Assembly: GCA_021234155.1 (NCBI GenBank)
Contig: JAJEKV010000038.1
Coordinates: 8,011,179-8,075,178, forward strand
Direction: 5' to 3'
Length of the DNA stretch: 64,000 nucleotides
From: Isoetes taiwanensis
Lineage: Eukaryota; Streptophyta; Lycopodiopsida; Isoetales; Isoetaceae
The notes below the pieces were generated by a model. The model was not told where the DNA came from, searched no databases, and worked only from the letters and a program-made list of their open reading frames with translations. The number at the start of each line of letters is the position of its first letter. Position 1 is the first letter of the stretch. Below, in pieces: positions 25,558-36,799 of this stretch. The translations under genes were made by a program, and so were the position numbers.

Positions 25558-25876
25558 CCCTCCGGGGCATGGTCTAGTGGCAGGACCTTAAACTGCCACA
25601 CCCGAGGTCACGGGTTCAAACCTGGCCAATATTAGTCTAGTAATGGGGACCTTAAAATCCATTGCCCCGAGGTCACGGGTTCAAGTATGACCAATCGGTC
25701 CTGTGGTAGAGACCTTTAACCTGCCATATGTACTCGATAATCACATGCAAAGCAGCTCCTAGCATATCACGCCTAGGTAGTGGATTGACTTTCATGTGAT
25801 ATGTAGAATAAAGTGATGTAGAATGTACTCATGATGTGATGATGAATAGAATGACGTCATTCAATAAAAAAAAAAA
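25558..25876 (+). mobile_element. tRNA-derived SINE with tandem tRNA-like units and target-site duplication
   Basis: It begins with CCCTCCGGGGCATGG. The first tRNA-like unit has an A box TGGTCTAGTGG (25570-25580) and a B box GGTTCAAACC (25613-25622). A second, diverged copy of the same unit follows (TTAGTCTAGTAATGGGGACC, with a B-box-like GGTTCAAGTA at 25678-25687). A third, partial copy starts at CGGTCCTGTGGTAGAGACC and keeps only the A-box half. A unique tail runs to an 11-base A run (25866-25876). The sequence GGATATTGTTTAG, extended on the left by five A, flanks the element at 25540-25557 and 25872-25889. This is a target-site duplication of 13-18 bp typical of LINE-mobilised SINEs. It is transcribed by RNA polymerase III if active and has no coding capacity. 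Confidence 0.93.
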
Positions 25877-25889
25877 GGATATTGTTTAG

Positions 25890-26724
25890 AAGATAAACTT
25901 AAGATATTTCTAAATTCCTTGTAATGAAAACTAGATAATTGTTAGTAATACAGAAACATGTCCACACATGGATGGTAACTGATAAATATAACTCTTATCT
26001 TATTTTCCATTTAACTGCATTGGTACCATAAGGATGGCATTGCTAGATTTTGCTTCTTCTTCTTTTATCTTTAAGTGGCTTTAACATTGTCAATTGATAT
26101 CTTTAGGAACGCAGATCATATTTATTAAGCAAATGTTTTTTATTTAATTTTGGAGGCAAGATATTATAGATTTTATTAATCTGATATTGTTATACCTTAT
26201 TTGGTTGTCCCTCAAAAGGCTAGAAGGGAAATATTTGCAGCACACCTAAAAGGAAGGGTTGGTGTAATATTAACTAACTTAGTACAAACTCATAGCTACT
26301 CTGCATCTTCTCTACTTACAACAGATACTATATGACCCTTCAGGTCATGGCTTTTTGTCAAAAGCAATAGATACTATAGGAGCAACCCTTGATTCTTCCA
26401 CCTATTAGCAGCAGTTTAATCATCGCTTTAGTTTGGATGTCAAGGATTTGTCATGGATAGATAAAAATTATCACACTAAAGAAACTTAGATAAGGGTGCA
26501 AACTTGGTGTAATCACTCCAAAATCAAACTAGAAAAACAACACGATAAAAAGATGTTTATAAGCATTAAGGGAGCTCAGGAGAGCAACCCATATGTTAAC
26601 TTAGCTTGGGCTATCTTCCTCCATTGCAATATTAGAAAAGGCCATATGCCACGCCTTTCTGCCATGCGGGCTACCTCACAGACATGCACCAAAAGGGTGG
26701 TATGCTTGTTCACTCACAACCCTT
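25890..26724. other. Gene-free stretch
   Basis: AT-rich DNA in which I see no supported gene. Confidence 0.4.
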
Positions 26725-27358
26725 ATGCCGATACAACACTTCCATTTGATCGTTTTCCTTATCTGCCCAATCATGTACCAGTTTGTAGGTCATGATCTTC
26801 CCCTTGCTGAAAAAAGGGGGGTTGACATCAAAGGATCTTGAAAGGCAATATGTTACCAAGCACAATAAGCAGACAATAGAGACTATTATCTGCCACATCC
26901 ACCTTCCCCTCACTCTGCATAGCCTGTATGCCAACAAGAACTTCCATCTGACCTTTTTTCTTGTTTGATTTGCCGAATTATGAACTAGTTTTTAGGTCTT
27001 TACCTTCCCCTTGCTAGGAAAAGAAGGAGTTGACAGCCAAGAGTGATGCACATGTGTTATGCACATAGACCATTTGAGTGTATGCTAAGGGGTATTTTAT
27101 TACATATTTCGTACTTATAATAAGGGATATCTACCATTTATCTCATTTGTGTAGTTGTATTTTAAGGAGTGTAAGGGTATAGCAAGGCAATTTTATGTGC
27201 ATAATAAGGAGTTTTTGCTTGGCTCTAGGAATATAGTTGCCATATTCAAAATACATATAGGTGAATCCCCTGGGTTGACAGCAAGGATATCAAAAGACAA
27301 TACGTTATCAAGCACAATGAGAAGAAAGTGGATACCACTATCCGTCACATCCATCTAG
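26725..27358. repeat. Degenerate duplicated segments, about 203-bp offset
   Basis: The stretch from ATGCCGATACAACACTTCC (26725) recurs from ATGCCAACAAGAACTTCC (26928). Both copies run through TTCCCCTTGCT and a run leading to GTTGACA. A third fragment at about 27270-27355 repeats GTTGACA(T/G)CAAGGAT and ACATCCA(C/T)CT from the end of the first copy. In the minus frame both copies read like short pieces of one protein (KIMTYKLVHDWADKENDQ in the first), but I cannot name it. It is probably a duplicated piece of an old retroelement. Confidence 0.55.
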
Positions 27359-27689
27359 AAAGTACAAGAACCAGAAACCTAATTGTCTCACGTGGTTCAA
27401 GACCTACGTTACTGCAAGCAATGGGTTTGTTCTATCACATAGCAAATGAAGCATCAGCCATAGAGAAAGAATTAATCAAGAAAGAGGCCATCAGCAATAG
27501 ATAAATGGGTAAACATCTGCTAACTGCTAGCTAGAGTTGCAACTTCTAATCACATAAATGAAATCAAGAAACAATGTTCCTTACACTGTAAAAGATCATG
27601 CAGCTAGAAAACAAGATAGCAGAGTATATTAGATATATGCACATTCCATTGAATAAATTGGTTGTACCAAACTTTGAGTGACATAGGGA

Positions 27690-28440
27690 GGTCTTGGCTG
27701 ACGGGAAAAAGAGATGAGCAGTTTCTTAGTCTTGGCCAAATTAGCGTGCATTTAAATGACTGGGCAAAAAGTATCCAAGGCATCTAGATGCTGCTATATA
27801 TCATCCGGGCAGTCCATATCATTGGCGTATATGAACTGCCAAATGGTTTGGTGCATGAGCTGAGTTCAACCATCCCTATGCTCAACACGTCAAGCTTCTA
27901 ACTGATCAATATAGAGGCCAAACATCATTGATGAGTATGGGTATCCCTGGTGGATCCTAATACTATTATTGACAGGTTGACCTGATGGTATCAGTCAGCC
28001 TGAGCATGTCTCGTATACCCTGTATCCTACATTTTGCAAATTCATAGGGCTCTTAATTGCCTCAATCTCTCCCACAACTTCTCTTGAAACACAATGTCAA
28101 AACGCTTTGTAAAATTTAGCAAAATATCAGTATAGGTCCTGTCAGCGATTCCTGCTATCCTCAATCAAGATTCACAGTGTGATAATATGATCAATGGTGG
28201 ATTGTCGTAGCTTGAATCCTGCATGTGTGAGGACTTGTACCTCTACTTCCTTCACTCATATCATCAATTGTTGCTCAAGAATGTAGTGGTCCACTATGGG
28301 AGAAAGCCCTTTTGTAATGCCCTGCTGAACAATGCAGTTAGGAGGAGCACTATATTCCAAAGCATCTCTTGGCAGTAGTTATAAGCACATTGACCAATTG
28401 GCCAGTCTATTGTTGTAGCATGGGAAGCTTCAAAAATTTT
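27690..28440 (-). mobile_element. RTE-like LINE reverse transcriptase relic
   Basis: On the minus strand the broken translation gives HAGFKLRQSTIDHIITL (about 28165-28240), then YTDILLNFTKRFDIVFQEKL, an equivalent of the KAFDSVPR motif. SSMMFGLYIDQLEA follows, then FIYANDMDC as the degraded catalytic YADDM box (about 27825-27850), and FCPVI then NLAKTKKLLISF. This order and these words are those of RTE-type LINEs, not of the L1-like family elsewhere in the window. Many stops and frameshifts show long decay. Confidence 0.7.
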
Positions 28441-28779
28441 GCTAGGTCGTCCATGAGCATCTAAGCATAAGCCTCAGTATGGTCGTAATCCAAGTACAGT
28501 TTGAGACATGTGAGGGGTTAGCACACCGGATCCAAATAGTCTGCCAAGTTACCTATAGGAAAAGTGATTAATGATGTGAATCCACGTCTTTATCTCCATT
28601 GTCTACGCCAACGTGAAGGTGGGTGACCAGGTCCAGATCCTGCTCAGCTACCAATACGTGATCTACAACACTAGAACCGCCCCCTTGATTCTCCTATGTA
28701 CAAGTGTACCTGGCAGAGGATGGCCATTACCTAGACCATTGCAAATGTGTTTCTGTGGGGAGCCCGGTTGTGATAACTT

Positions 28780-29500
28780 CTTCCACACTTTCTCCCTATG
28801 ACACAGTGCCAAGATCCTTCGCGAAATCCACAAAAGCTATACAGATCCTATCGTTTATTTATGATTTCCTCTAGATAGGGTGCGCAATGTAAAAATGTGA
28901 TCAATAGTGGAATGCTTGAGTTTAAGACCTGCTTGTTTAATTGAGTGTACCACTGTCTCCTCTGTCCAATGATGTCAATATTGTTCAAGGATTTCGGCTA
29001 GCAGTTTTGCCAACAAAGAATTGTGTGGGAATTTGCTATTTCGATTCCTTGCTTTATATAACTACTTTATTGACAGTCCATTCTGTGGGAAAGCCTTCAT
29101 CGAGAGTCCTATTGAATAAGCTAGTCAGACCCACTTCAATAATTCTAAATGCATGCCATCATGGTTTGCTGTTTTGCGATTTGTGAGCCGTTGCACGCAG
29201 CGGGTAACATCTACCTCTGTTATTGTCAATGACGGACCAGTTTCTTCTGGCATAGTATTTGAACTATATTAGAATTATAAAGCTGCATCAAGTACTCCAC
29301 CAATTGGTATTAGGAGATGTTACTAAGAAGTTGCATAGGCTTGTGTAATACTCTCCTCTTGGGGCCACCATTGCTTAATATGATCAATGTTCCTCGTGTT
29401 CTAAGGGTACTTAGAAAAGTGAAAACATTTAGTAAGTCAGCTTTAAAAGCATCTCTTTCATAAAAGTTGTTCTCCATTTTGTAGGGCTCAGGATAATCTT
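28780..29500 (-). mobile_element. Second RTE-like LINE relic (linker and start of RT)
   Basis: The minus strand reads VTRCVQRLTNRKTANHDG, then LELLKWV (about 29150-29240), the conserved linker before the RT (compare NRKAAGPDG then ELLKW in RTE elements). Next come LAKLLAEILE and QAGLKLKHSTIDHIFTLRT (about 28850-28915). The STIDHI motif is therefore present twice in the same orientation, here and near 28200. This is either two copies or one duplicated element. This copy runs upstream to about 29500, where the GATCCCGG-rich segment begins. Confidence 0.7.
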
Positions 29501-29513
29501 ACCCTGGATTGAG

Positions 29514-29592
29514 GGATCCCGGAGGTGTGATCCCGGAGGAGGGCATCCCGGAAGGACGTGTGATCCCGGAGGACGGGATCCCAGATGCTTAA
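29514..29592. repeat. GATCCCGGAGG minisatellite
   Basis: Five imperfect copies of (G)GATCCCGG(AGG), spaced about 11-25 bp apart. Its last segment matches the sequence at 29862-29896 on the far side of a 300-bp interval. Confidence 0.8.
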
Positions 29593-29896
29593 CCCCATTA
29601 AAGGCTACTGCTAGCTTTGTAGGCCATTTTTTGGCAAAGATTGGGGCGCAAGCCATCGGCACTTTTCTTCGCCTCCTTCCTCCTCTCCGGCGATACTGAT
29701 CCTATCCTCCCACCGATTCCGACCACCCTAGCAGGCTACCCGATTTGGAGGAGAATCGAAGCGAAAAAAGCCACACAAAACTTCCCGATTTTCCCTATAA
29801 GGGTTCGGTTTTTTGTGCGATTCGCTAAGCGGTAAGGGGATCGAATCCCCGGGATCACAAGCTGATCCCGGGAGGGCGGGATCTCCGATGCTAAGG
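29560..29896. mobile_element. Insertion bounded by GATCCCGG-rich direct repeats
   Basis: TGATCCCGGAGGACGGGATC, then CCAGATGCTTAA (about 29561-29592), is repeated as TGATCCCGGGAGGGCGGGAT, then CTCCGATGCTAAGG (about 29863-29896). The L1-like LINE coming from the right loses its RT exactly at the right copy, and its last bases (TTAGCATC on the minus strand) reappear as TTAAGCATC at the left copy. This looks like an insertion or rearrangement with duplicated edges. The interior has no recognisable gene. A GGGGATCGAATCCCC palindrome sits at 29837-29851. The family is unknown to me. Confidence 0.45.
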
Positions 29897-32069
29897 AGAA
29901 TGTGTCTAATAATAGCTTAGCATTACGAAGATTCTCGGCCTCGGCAATTAGGAACAAAAAGTGTCATCGGCATATTGGTTACATACCTCTTGAGAACCAT
30001 CGTCCATTGGGAGGCCTTGAATAATGCCATCTTGGGTATACGGAGAAGAGTGGGACAATATACGCCACAATTTGAAAAGCAAAGGGTGCTAAGGGACAAC
30101 CTTGTCGAATTCCTCTACCCACTACAAAAATATCCGATGGCTCGCCCTGGAAAAGGACAGTAGATCTGGCTGATGTATGGAGCTTCATGACATTCCTTGT
30201 GAATGACTCCCCAAACCCAAGTGCAAGAAGACACTTCTCCAAGAAGCCCCAATCGACACTATCATCGTAAGCTTTAGCAAAATCAAGCTTAAGATACATC
30301 TTGCTCTATGACCAGAATAACTTGGGCCCAATATATTCCTTCATATCGCAGCCACGTTGTTGAGAATACAACTGACGAGGGAGAAAGCAGCATTGTGTTG
30401 ACGAGATAGCGTCAGCCAAGATGTCTCGGACTCTTTCTGCCAATGCCTTAGCAAAGATCTTGTACACAGAGGAAAGCAATGTAATAGGTCGCCAGTCAGA
30501 AGTAGTCTTGGGTTCCTTGCTCTTTGGAATGAGAGAAATACAACCTGTATTCAAAATCTTATCAAGGCTCCTAAATCTCTGAAACTCACAAAAGGCATCA
30601 TATATGTCATCCTCCAACCCGGTCCAAAGACGACGAAGAATTCAATAGGAAAGCCATCAAGACCGGGCATTTGTCCCTTTTCAAGAGAGCCACTGGCGCT
30701 TTTAAGTCCTCCTTCACAATATTAGACTCAAGAAGCAACCTCGCTCTTCGTAAATAATGCGACAAGACCTTAGTCAACACGACCAATTGCATGTCCTTTC
30801 CCGAAAGGGCAATGGGTGTCGTGCAAGAATGAAGAAAAGTGATGATGAAGATATCGCTTAAGATTCACGGATCGGAGATAAGAGTGCCATCCGGGGCAAC
30901 ACCAAAGAATGTATAGAAGTGGCGAGTTTCCTTCTTCTTGCGACCACAAAAAAGAACAGGGTACATCTATCTCCGCCTTGAACCATCGCAACCCACGCTT
31001 CACTTTGGCTTCAAGAACTTTTACAGTTTCCATAGCCTTGATCTGAGATAATAACTCCTTTTCTCGACTCCACTAGTATGGCCACAGCCGGTACTTCTAA
31101 TTCTGGTACAATGCAAATCAATAGTCCTCTAGCTTCCAAAGAACGACTCTCCCATATTCTTTTGCAAATGACTTCACTGCAGCATAACGCCGCGACAACC
31201 CCAGAACATGCCCCTACGAGGTGAGAAGGCCCGAGACCAAGCCCGACTTCTGACCAAGTTTGAACTCATCATCCTCCGTGTACTTGCAATTAAGCTTAAA
31301 GTAGGTCCCGGTAGGTCGATGACAATTAGCCACATCATTAGTTAGAAGTTGTGGATTATGATCGCATTACGAGCTATCCAGAAGATTTGAGCGACGAAAA
31401 TCCGCTTAGCCGAAAGCAAAATGCGACAAGTATTAAAGTATCCTCTATCATGCCTTGCATAAGCTCGCCAGACTCGGGTCCAACCATTACACCACGTGAA
31501 AGGACTGCTCACCATCAATCTCTATAAGCTAGCCATCATGTAAAAGGCGTGAGCCATTGTTCTCGGCCAAATCCTTGCACCACTTCGTAAACTGACCACT
31601 TCTATCTCTTTCCAACTTCGACCATATTGAAGTCGCTTAACGAGCAACCATGCAACATTCTGTCCAAGCCGGAGAACTTTACTCCTCGAGTTGCCCACAA
31701 AGCACCACCATTGACGAGGTCTATTATGAGCATACACATTTATCAAACCCCATTCTTGGCCCTTATTTTTCCATTTGATTATTATCCACGCCCGAACCCA
31801 TATCCTGTTTGAGTAAAAGTGACATCCATGCATTTCCACTTTCATGCAAGAAGAACACCATTTTAGATGCACTCAAAGAAGCAGACACCAAGACATTATA
31901 GTCCCCGCCCAAATACATTAGCTACTTTACGTACATCACCGCGCCCGGCATTTATGCTCTTGGAGGCAACAAAAGGTCGAGAGAAAACTTAGATGTGTAA
32001 AGAGACAACCTGCTTCTTTTTACTTGGGGAAGAAGCCACTCCCCTCACATTCCAAGACAATGGGTTCAT
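29886..32069 (-). mobile_element. L1-like LINE ORF2 (endonuclease and RT), broken
   Basis: This is the second reading frame of a minus-strand L1-like LINE. It starts at an ATG at 32069 with MNPLSWNVRGVAS, the usual start of the apurinic-type endonuclease. WGLINVYAHNRPRQ follows near 31730-31770 and DFNMVE near 31620-31640, both endonuclease landmarks. The linker and RT follow: DKCPVLMAF (compare KCPGLDGF) near 30650-30680, LIPKSKEPKTTSDWRPI near 30490-30540, YLKLDFAKAYDDSVDWGFL near 30240-30296, GRGIRQGCPLAP near 30110-30145 and IAEAENLRNAKLLLDTFSLA near 29895-29950. There the homology ends at the GATCCCGG-rich insertion, so the rest of the RT, the zf-RVT and the tail are missing. Stops and frameshifts make it inactive. 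Confidence 0.88.
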
Positions 32070-32099
32070 GTGGCCAAAATATTATGTTCCACCTCCATA

Positions 32100-33243
32100 C
32101 CAATAGAGCCTCAACCATGTCCATCTCGCATGGTTCTGGAAGGGAGGTCAGCCCACCTCGGCCCCGAAATTGGCAAGGGGAGCCTTCTCTCTGCTCCACC
32201 CTTCCATTGTTTTGTTCAAGACTTGGTGAGGGAGAGCCTCCTCTCTGCTCTACCCCCATTATTTTGTTGGGTAACCTGGCAAGGGGAGCCTCCTCTCGCT
32301 CCACCCTTCCATGCAAATTATCGAGAATGCGGCTCATGACATGAGACACATGTTGACTAGCCTTATTAGCGTGCAGCTCTTTTCCAATTAACATTTGTCC
32401 ATCCCTCTTGGGCATTTTCAGGATGTTCTTGAACACTTTCGGTGCCGCTCTTGCAATTCCCGGATCTTCAGTAACTTAGCCCCAGCATCCTCTTGGCGGG
32501 AGTATGCACAATCTTCGTGGGATAGTGGTTTTAGCGGCGAGATGGAGTAGCAACAATGAGGTCGCAGTAGCATTGGCAGAAGGGACAACAGAGGGTAAAG
32601 GGGACACAACAGAGGTAGGAGGCACATAGGAAGAAGGGACCATTGCAGGGCGATCTCTCTTAGCACGAAAATTTGCAAATAAAGCAAGTTGAGGAAATAA
32701 ATCAGCAAGCTGAGGGCCATTGAGCAACTGCAAAGCATACTTCAGAAAGATAGGGCCACTTTTCACAACCACACAGTCAGGAAGCCCACGACCAGAAGGA
32801 AGAGAAACACAAATTTTAGCACCATCAACAATAGAATGGGCCAGATGAGTACCCAGACCATTAGCAATACTGATAAGAAACTCCGGCACCAAGAGATCAG
32901 GAGGAAGCTTAGGAATAGAAAACCAACATGGCATCCTAAGAGCAGGAGTCGTACCAGAAGAAAATCCAGGCGAGTAAGGCTGGTACAAAATATAATCACT
33001 CCACATTGGGTCCACACCACGTGCCACCAGTTGCTCCACAGCCACAGCATCATCAAAAACGATCAAAAAGAACTTCTTATCCAGCATCTTTAAAGTACGA
33101 TACGGTGGCAACCCTAATCTCCGAAGATGTCTAGTCAACCAATAGCCAAGCTTCCTACTATCAAGAAATGCTCCAGTATATTGACCAACCACACTAAACG
33201 ACAACAAGTTACTAATACACTTCTTGTGCAGGTCATGATCAAT
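32100..33243 (-). mobile_element. L1-like LINE ORF1, 3' portion
   Basis: From 33243 leftward the frame continues ORF1 interrupted by the LTR retrotransposon. It reads VVGQYTGAFLDSRKLGYWL, then KKFFLIVFDDAVAVEQLVA and MPCWFSIPKLPPDLL. This follows the DUF4283 pattern of ORF1 proteins in plant L1 elements, thought to be an RNA-binding gag-like domain. The frame stays open to about 32476. A second frame (32436-32020) adds Arg-Val-Glu-rich tandem repeats, for example RVEQREGSP, before ORF2. Together with 37851-38379 it gives an ORF1 of roughly 450-500 codons with at least two frameshifts. Confidence 0.8.
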
Positions 33244-33691
33244 TGTTAGCCCTTTGGGCTAAACATATGTATGGGTGGCATAGGCCACATGTATTTATCA
33301 CATTGGACCACTTGATCTAGGGCCCAGATTTAGCCCACATATATGGTAGGTGGCATAGGCCACATGTATTTGTCATATTGGACCCCACAATCTATGGCCC
33401 AGATTTAGCCTAGATCTGTGGACGGTGAGATGTCAGTTAGGGTTAGGGTTTTGCTCTACTATTTAGAGAGAGCATTTTCTCTCATTGTTTAGGGTTTTTG
33501 CTCACGTTTTGGAGCACCTCCTTTTGGAGCATCAATATGATTCTGTTTTGTTCATTCTTTGCTTTGTTCTTGTTCTTGGAGTTTCTTCCCATCTTCTTTT
33601 GTTGATCCATGAGCATTCGTGGGCGACCTTGTGGCATCGGCGGCATCATGGACTGCTTTGCAGGTGATGCCAAGAACCCCAAACATCAACA
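33244..33691 (+). repeat. 5' LTR
   Basis: It begins TGTTAGCCC and ends ATCAACA, the usual TG...CA termini. Just inside the start is the near-perfect hairpin TTAGCCCTTTGGGCTAA. A segment of about 37 bp (GGTGGCATAGGCCACATGTA and following) occurs twice within the LTR, about 83 bp apart. The right LTR shows the same layout. Confidence 0.95.
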
Positions 33692-33694
33692 CCT

Positions 33695-33713
33695 TGGCGC
33701 CGATTTTGCCGGG
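33695..33713 (+). promoter_or_regulatory. Primer-binding site (tRNA-Asp type)
   Basis: TGGCGCCGATTTTGCCGGG starts three bases after the left LTR. It matches the plant retrotransposon site TGGCGCCGTTGCCGGGG, complementary to the 3' end of tRNA-Asp, with a small insertion in the middle. The insertion may impair priming now. Confidence 0.75.
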
Positions 33714-35639
33714 GGTCTCTTGGGCTCATGATCACTCTCTTGTTTTTATTTCAAGCATCTCCAAAAGTTTTTTCAAGAAAAATTTTGGTTCTCGTGATTG
33801 ACTTGTCTTCAATCCTTATCTCTCGCTATATGCCTTAACGTTTTCAAAAAGGGGCAAACTAAGATTCTTATTTATCACATTGGGGGTTATCATCTAGCGT
33901 GTTTTTTGCTATCCATACTGCTTACGTGAACGTTCAAGTCGAGGAGCATAAATTTGTTCTACAAGCCGGGAGCATATATTTGTTCCATTTATTTAGGTTC
34001 AAACATCACACAATTTATTTCTTTCTATCGTGGTGTGCTCACATTCAAGCCAAGGAGTCACATTTCTTCTGCGACATGATTGCCACAGCGGTATGCTTAT
34101 TTTTTTTTTGGGTGCAGACACAACCAACACCAAATCTTGGTTCAATTTCGGCATAAGAACATCGCATCGATGGGACTTTCGCTCCTCTGAGTTCTATTCC
34201 TTCCTATTTTTTCTGCAGTTCACCGGTTCCAGCGCATCTTATCAATCAATTTTGGGGTTTTTTTGACACAGTTCTAGCCAGACCCAATGCTGCTGACTCA
34301 CAGTTCTCCTTTATAAGGCTCCTTGATTTTGCAGTTGCATGGACAAGCAAACCACCTAAGAAGAGGCCCAACGGCTCTTCCACAGGCATCTAAATCTTTT
34401 CTGCATCTCTGCAGAGTTTTTCTTTGAGCTAACATCACTTGGTGCAGAAGTCTTGCACAGTTTTCAGCTCCGGCAAGCAACACATATTTCGATTCGTTCT
34501 TTTGATTCTTCACAGACACTTGCTTGGGATTTATTCCTTGACATGCTGCACAGATCTGGAGACAATAAGGTTAAATCCCCATCATTCTTTGGAGCTGATG
34601 CATTTTTATCAGGCCGCCTATATCCGTTTACACGCAAAAGGGCGGGGCCTCTGTTCCTTGACCCATTACCCATTCGTGGTAGAAATTTTGCGCCAATCAA
34701 GGCTATATCAGTGGCACCGCCTCCTTTCACCGAGGATTCTTCTCTGATCCCCACTTTCACACAATTTTAAGCTGCCTATTATTTAACTCAGATGATTTTG
34801 CACAATCTGATACAAAGTCATTACGAACCAACTCAAGAGCATCAGCACATCTGGTTATACATCAAGGTTATCATTCAATATCAAGCATGTATTCCGTTCA
34901 ACTTTCCTCCTCTCATTCTTCCAAATCCGCATGACTCACGGTTTTGTCCACATCATAGCAGACCAGTAAAATCCGACGCCATCTCTTGGAGCAGCATCAC
35001 AGGAGCCATACTATCTCTCTACTGAAGTATTTGGGTGGCCAGGAATGCCCTCTTCCTACACAATCTTTCCACATAATACCACAGGAGAGCTTTTCAAATT
35101 GTGGCTTTATTTTGCAACCTAGAACCGCCCTGTTTTGCGGTCTTCATGTGCCTCTACCAATCGGCCACGCCCACACACCGCAACACTTCAACCTTCACGG
35201 ACTATCATGCGGCGTGGAGTCTAGCAAGCGAGAGCATCCATGTTTACCAATTTGAAGGCGTTCCACCTGCTGCCATAGATCTACCACGGCCCACCTATTC
35301 GCAGAAGAAGAAATTCGGTATTGGCCATGTTTTATTCTTCTACAAATGCAAAGGGCTCTCGTATTGATGCATGGCGCCCATCAACAAAAGCAAATCCACC
35401 AGGAACACCACGAAACCAGACCTTTTCCACCGCATACCTTGGCCTGCTGAAACAGAGTTACAGACTCCATATCCGCCTGCACATGAATCTAATTGAGTGT
35501 TTTCCGTGGCAATCAAGCGCCCCTCTCCTAGCGGGCGTGATCTCTTAATCGCACGTGATGCATGGCCTTGAAAAATGTCGGAACTGTTTTTACATTTATT
35601 CCAGCTTCTGTTGCAACACTCATACAGCTTCATGCCACT

Positions 35640-36300
35640 CAGGGCAACGGAATTCTAAGGACCCACGGCCTATCAAGTTTTAGAGTAACAATTCATCACG
35701 GCGTGGCACAATTTCTGCTGCCCAACCTTCACGTTAATCTCCACGGCCCTTTGGCGTGGGAAACTTCTTTGCTTCACGGCCAGTCACGGCGTGGTCAATT
35801 TCTTCAATCACAGCGTCAGAGGTCCCACGGCCATCACGGCGTGGCTTCTCAGACCTTCAAACCATCACGGCATGGCCTCTCTGCCATCAGAACCTCTTCC
35901 CGTCCATATCACCAATCTCTTAGTCGAGATCACACCAGAGACCCCACGGCCCCTCTCGGCGTGGCCTCAAGCACCTCAAGGCAAACATCAGAGCTCCACG
36001 GTCCCTCACGGCGTGGCCTCAGCACCTCAAGGCAAACATCAGAGCTCCACTGCCCATCACGGCGTGGACTCTCCCACGGCAAAACCTTCAACACGGCCCA
36101 CGGCCCATCACGGCGTGAGTGCGCCCGAGTTCAAAACACACGCAGCGTGGGATATCTGGCGGGCCGTGTTAAAAATTTCAAGCCCACGATTCAACACACG
36201 GCCCCACGGCGTGGCACAATTTCGTCCACAGCCTTTCATGGCGTGACTCCATCAAACCCCACGGCCCATCCCTTGGCGTGGAACATTTCTCTCATGTCAA
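35640..36300 (+). repeat. CACGGCC...GGCGTGG repeat array inside the LTR element
   Basis: At least ten irregular copies of CCACGGCCC(N)TCACGGCGTGG-like words lie 25-75 bp apart, with stragglers near 36490-36540. Each word starts CCACG and ends CGTGG, so it can fold on itself. Two adjacent copies belong to a direct duplication of about 52 bp (from 35961 and from 36013). The 264-codon plus frame (35562-36356) and a 151-codon overlapping frame exist only because the repeat lacks stops. The encoded His-Gly and Ser-Arg-Arg-Gly repeats look non-functional. Confidence 0.85.
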
Positions 36301-36799
36301 CACATTGTCATGCTCTCCTTTATGATTTTCTTTCACGGAGAGAATTTGACACTTGAATATTCCACATGGTTTACATTTTGGTGTTTTTCACCCCTTCTCA
36401 TGTTGAAGCCGTTTTTTCACATACCAGAATATCTAGTCCTACCATTATGCCTTTGGAGGTAAATTTCATGCAACTATGACTTCAAACATCACGGCCCAAC
36501 GGCGTAAGTTCAACAACCTGTCACGGCCCCTCAAGGGCGTGATTTCAAAAGCAAAACTTTTGATCAACTTTTGGCGCTTAAGAAGTATCTTGAGCATTTT
36601 TGGCACATTATTGTGGGGGCGCCTCATCTTTTCGCATTCTTGAAGATCTTCTTTGCACCCTTGTACCAACACACCTCACACAGCCGGCGTGTGTAGGCCT
36701 TTTTTCAGCAATCTTTCCTCAACATTCAAGCTTACCTCATCGACCCAAATGCAGGGCGTTTGAGAGACAATTTTTTCAATCCATCTCGGCCGTCCATAA

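Noticed and set aside
29815-29860. Possible tRNA gene at GCTAAGCGGTAAGGGGATCGAATCCCC
   Set aside because: The GGGGATCGAATCCCC word resembles a T arm, but there is no D arm, anticodon arm or acceptor stem at the right spacing.
35562-36356. 264-codon frame inside the LTR element as a possible gag or novel protein
   Set aside because: The frame follows a DNA-level repeat that happens to lack stops, a second overlapping frame is also open, and no gag or zinc-knuckle motif is present.
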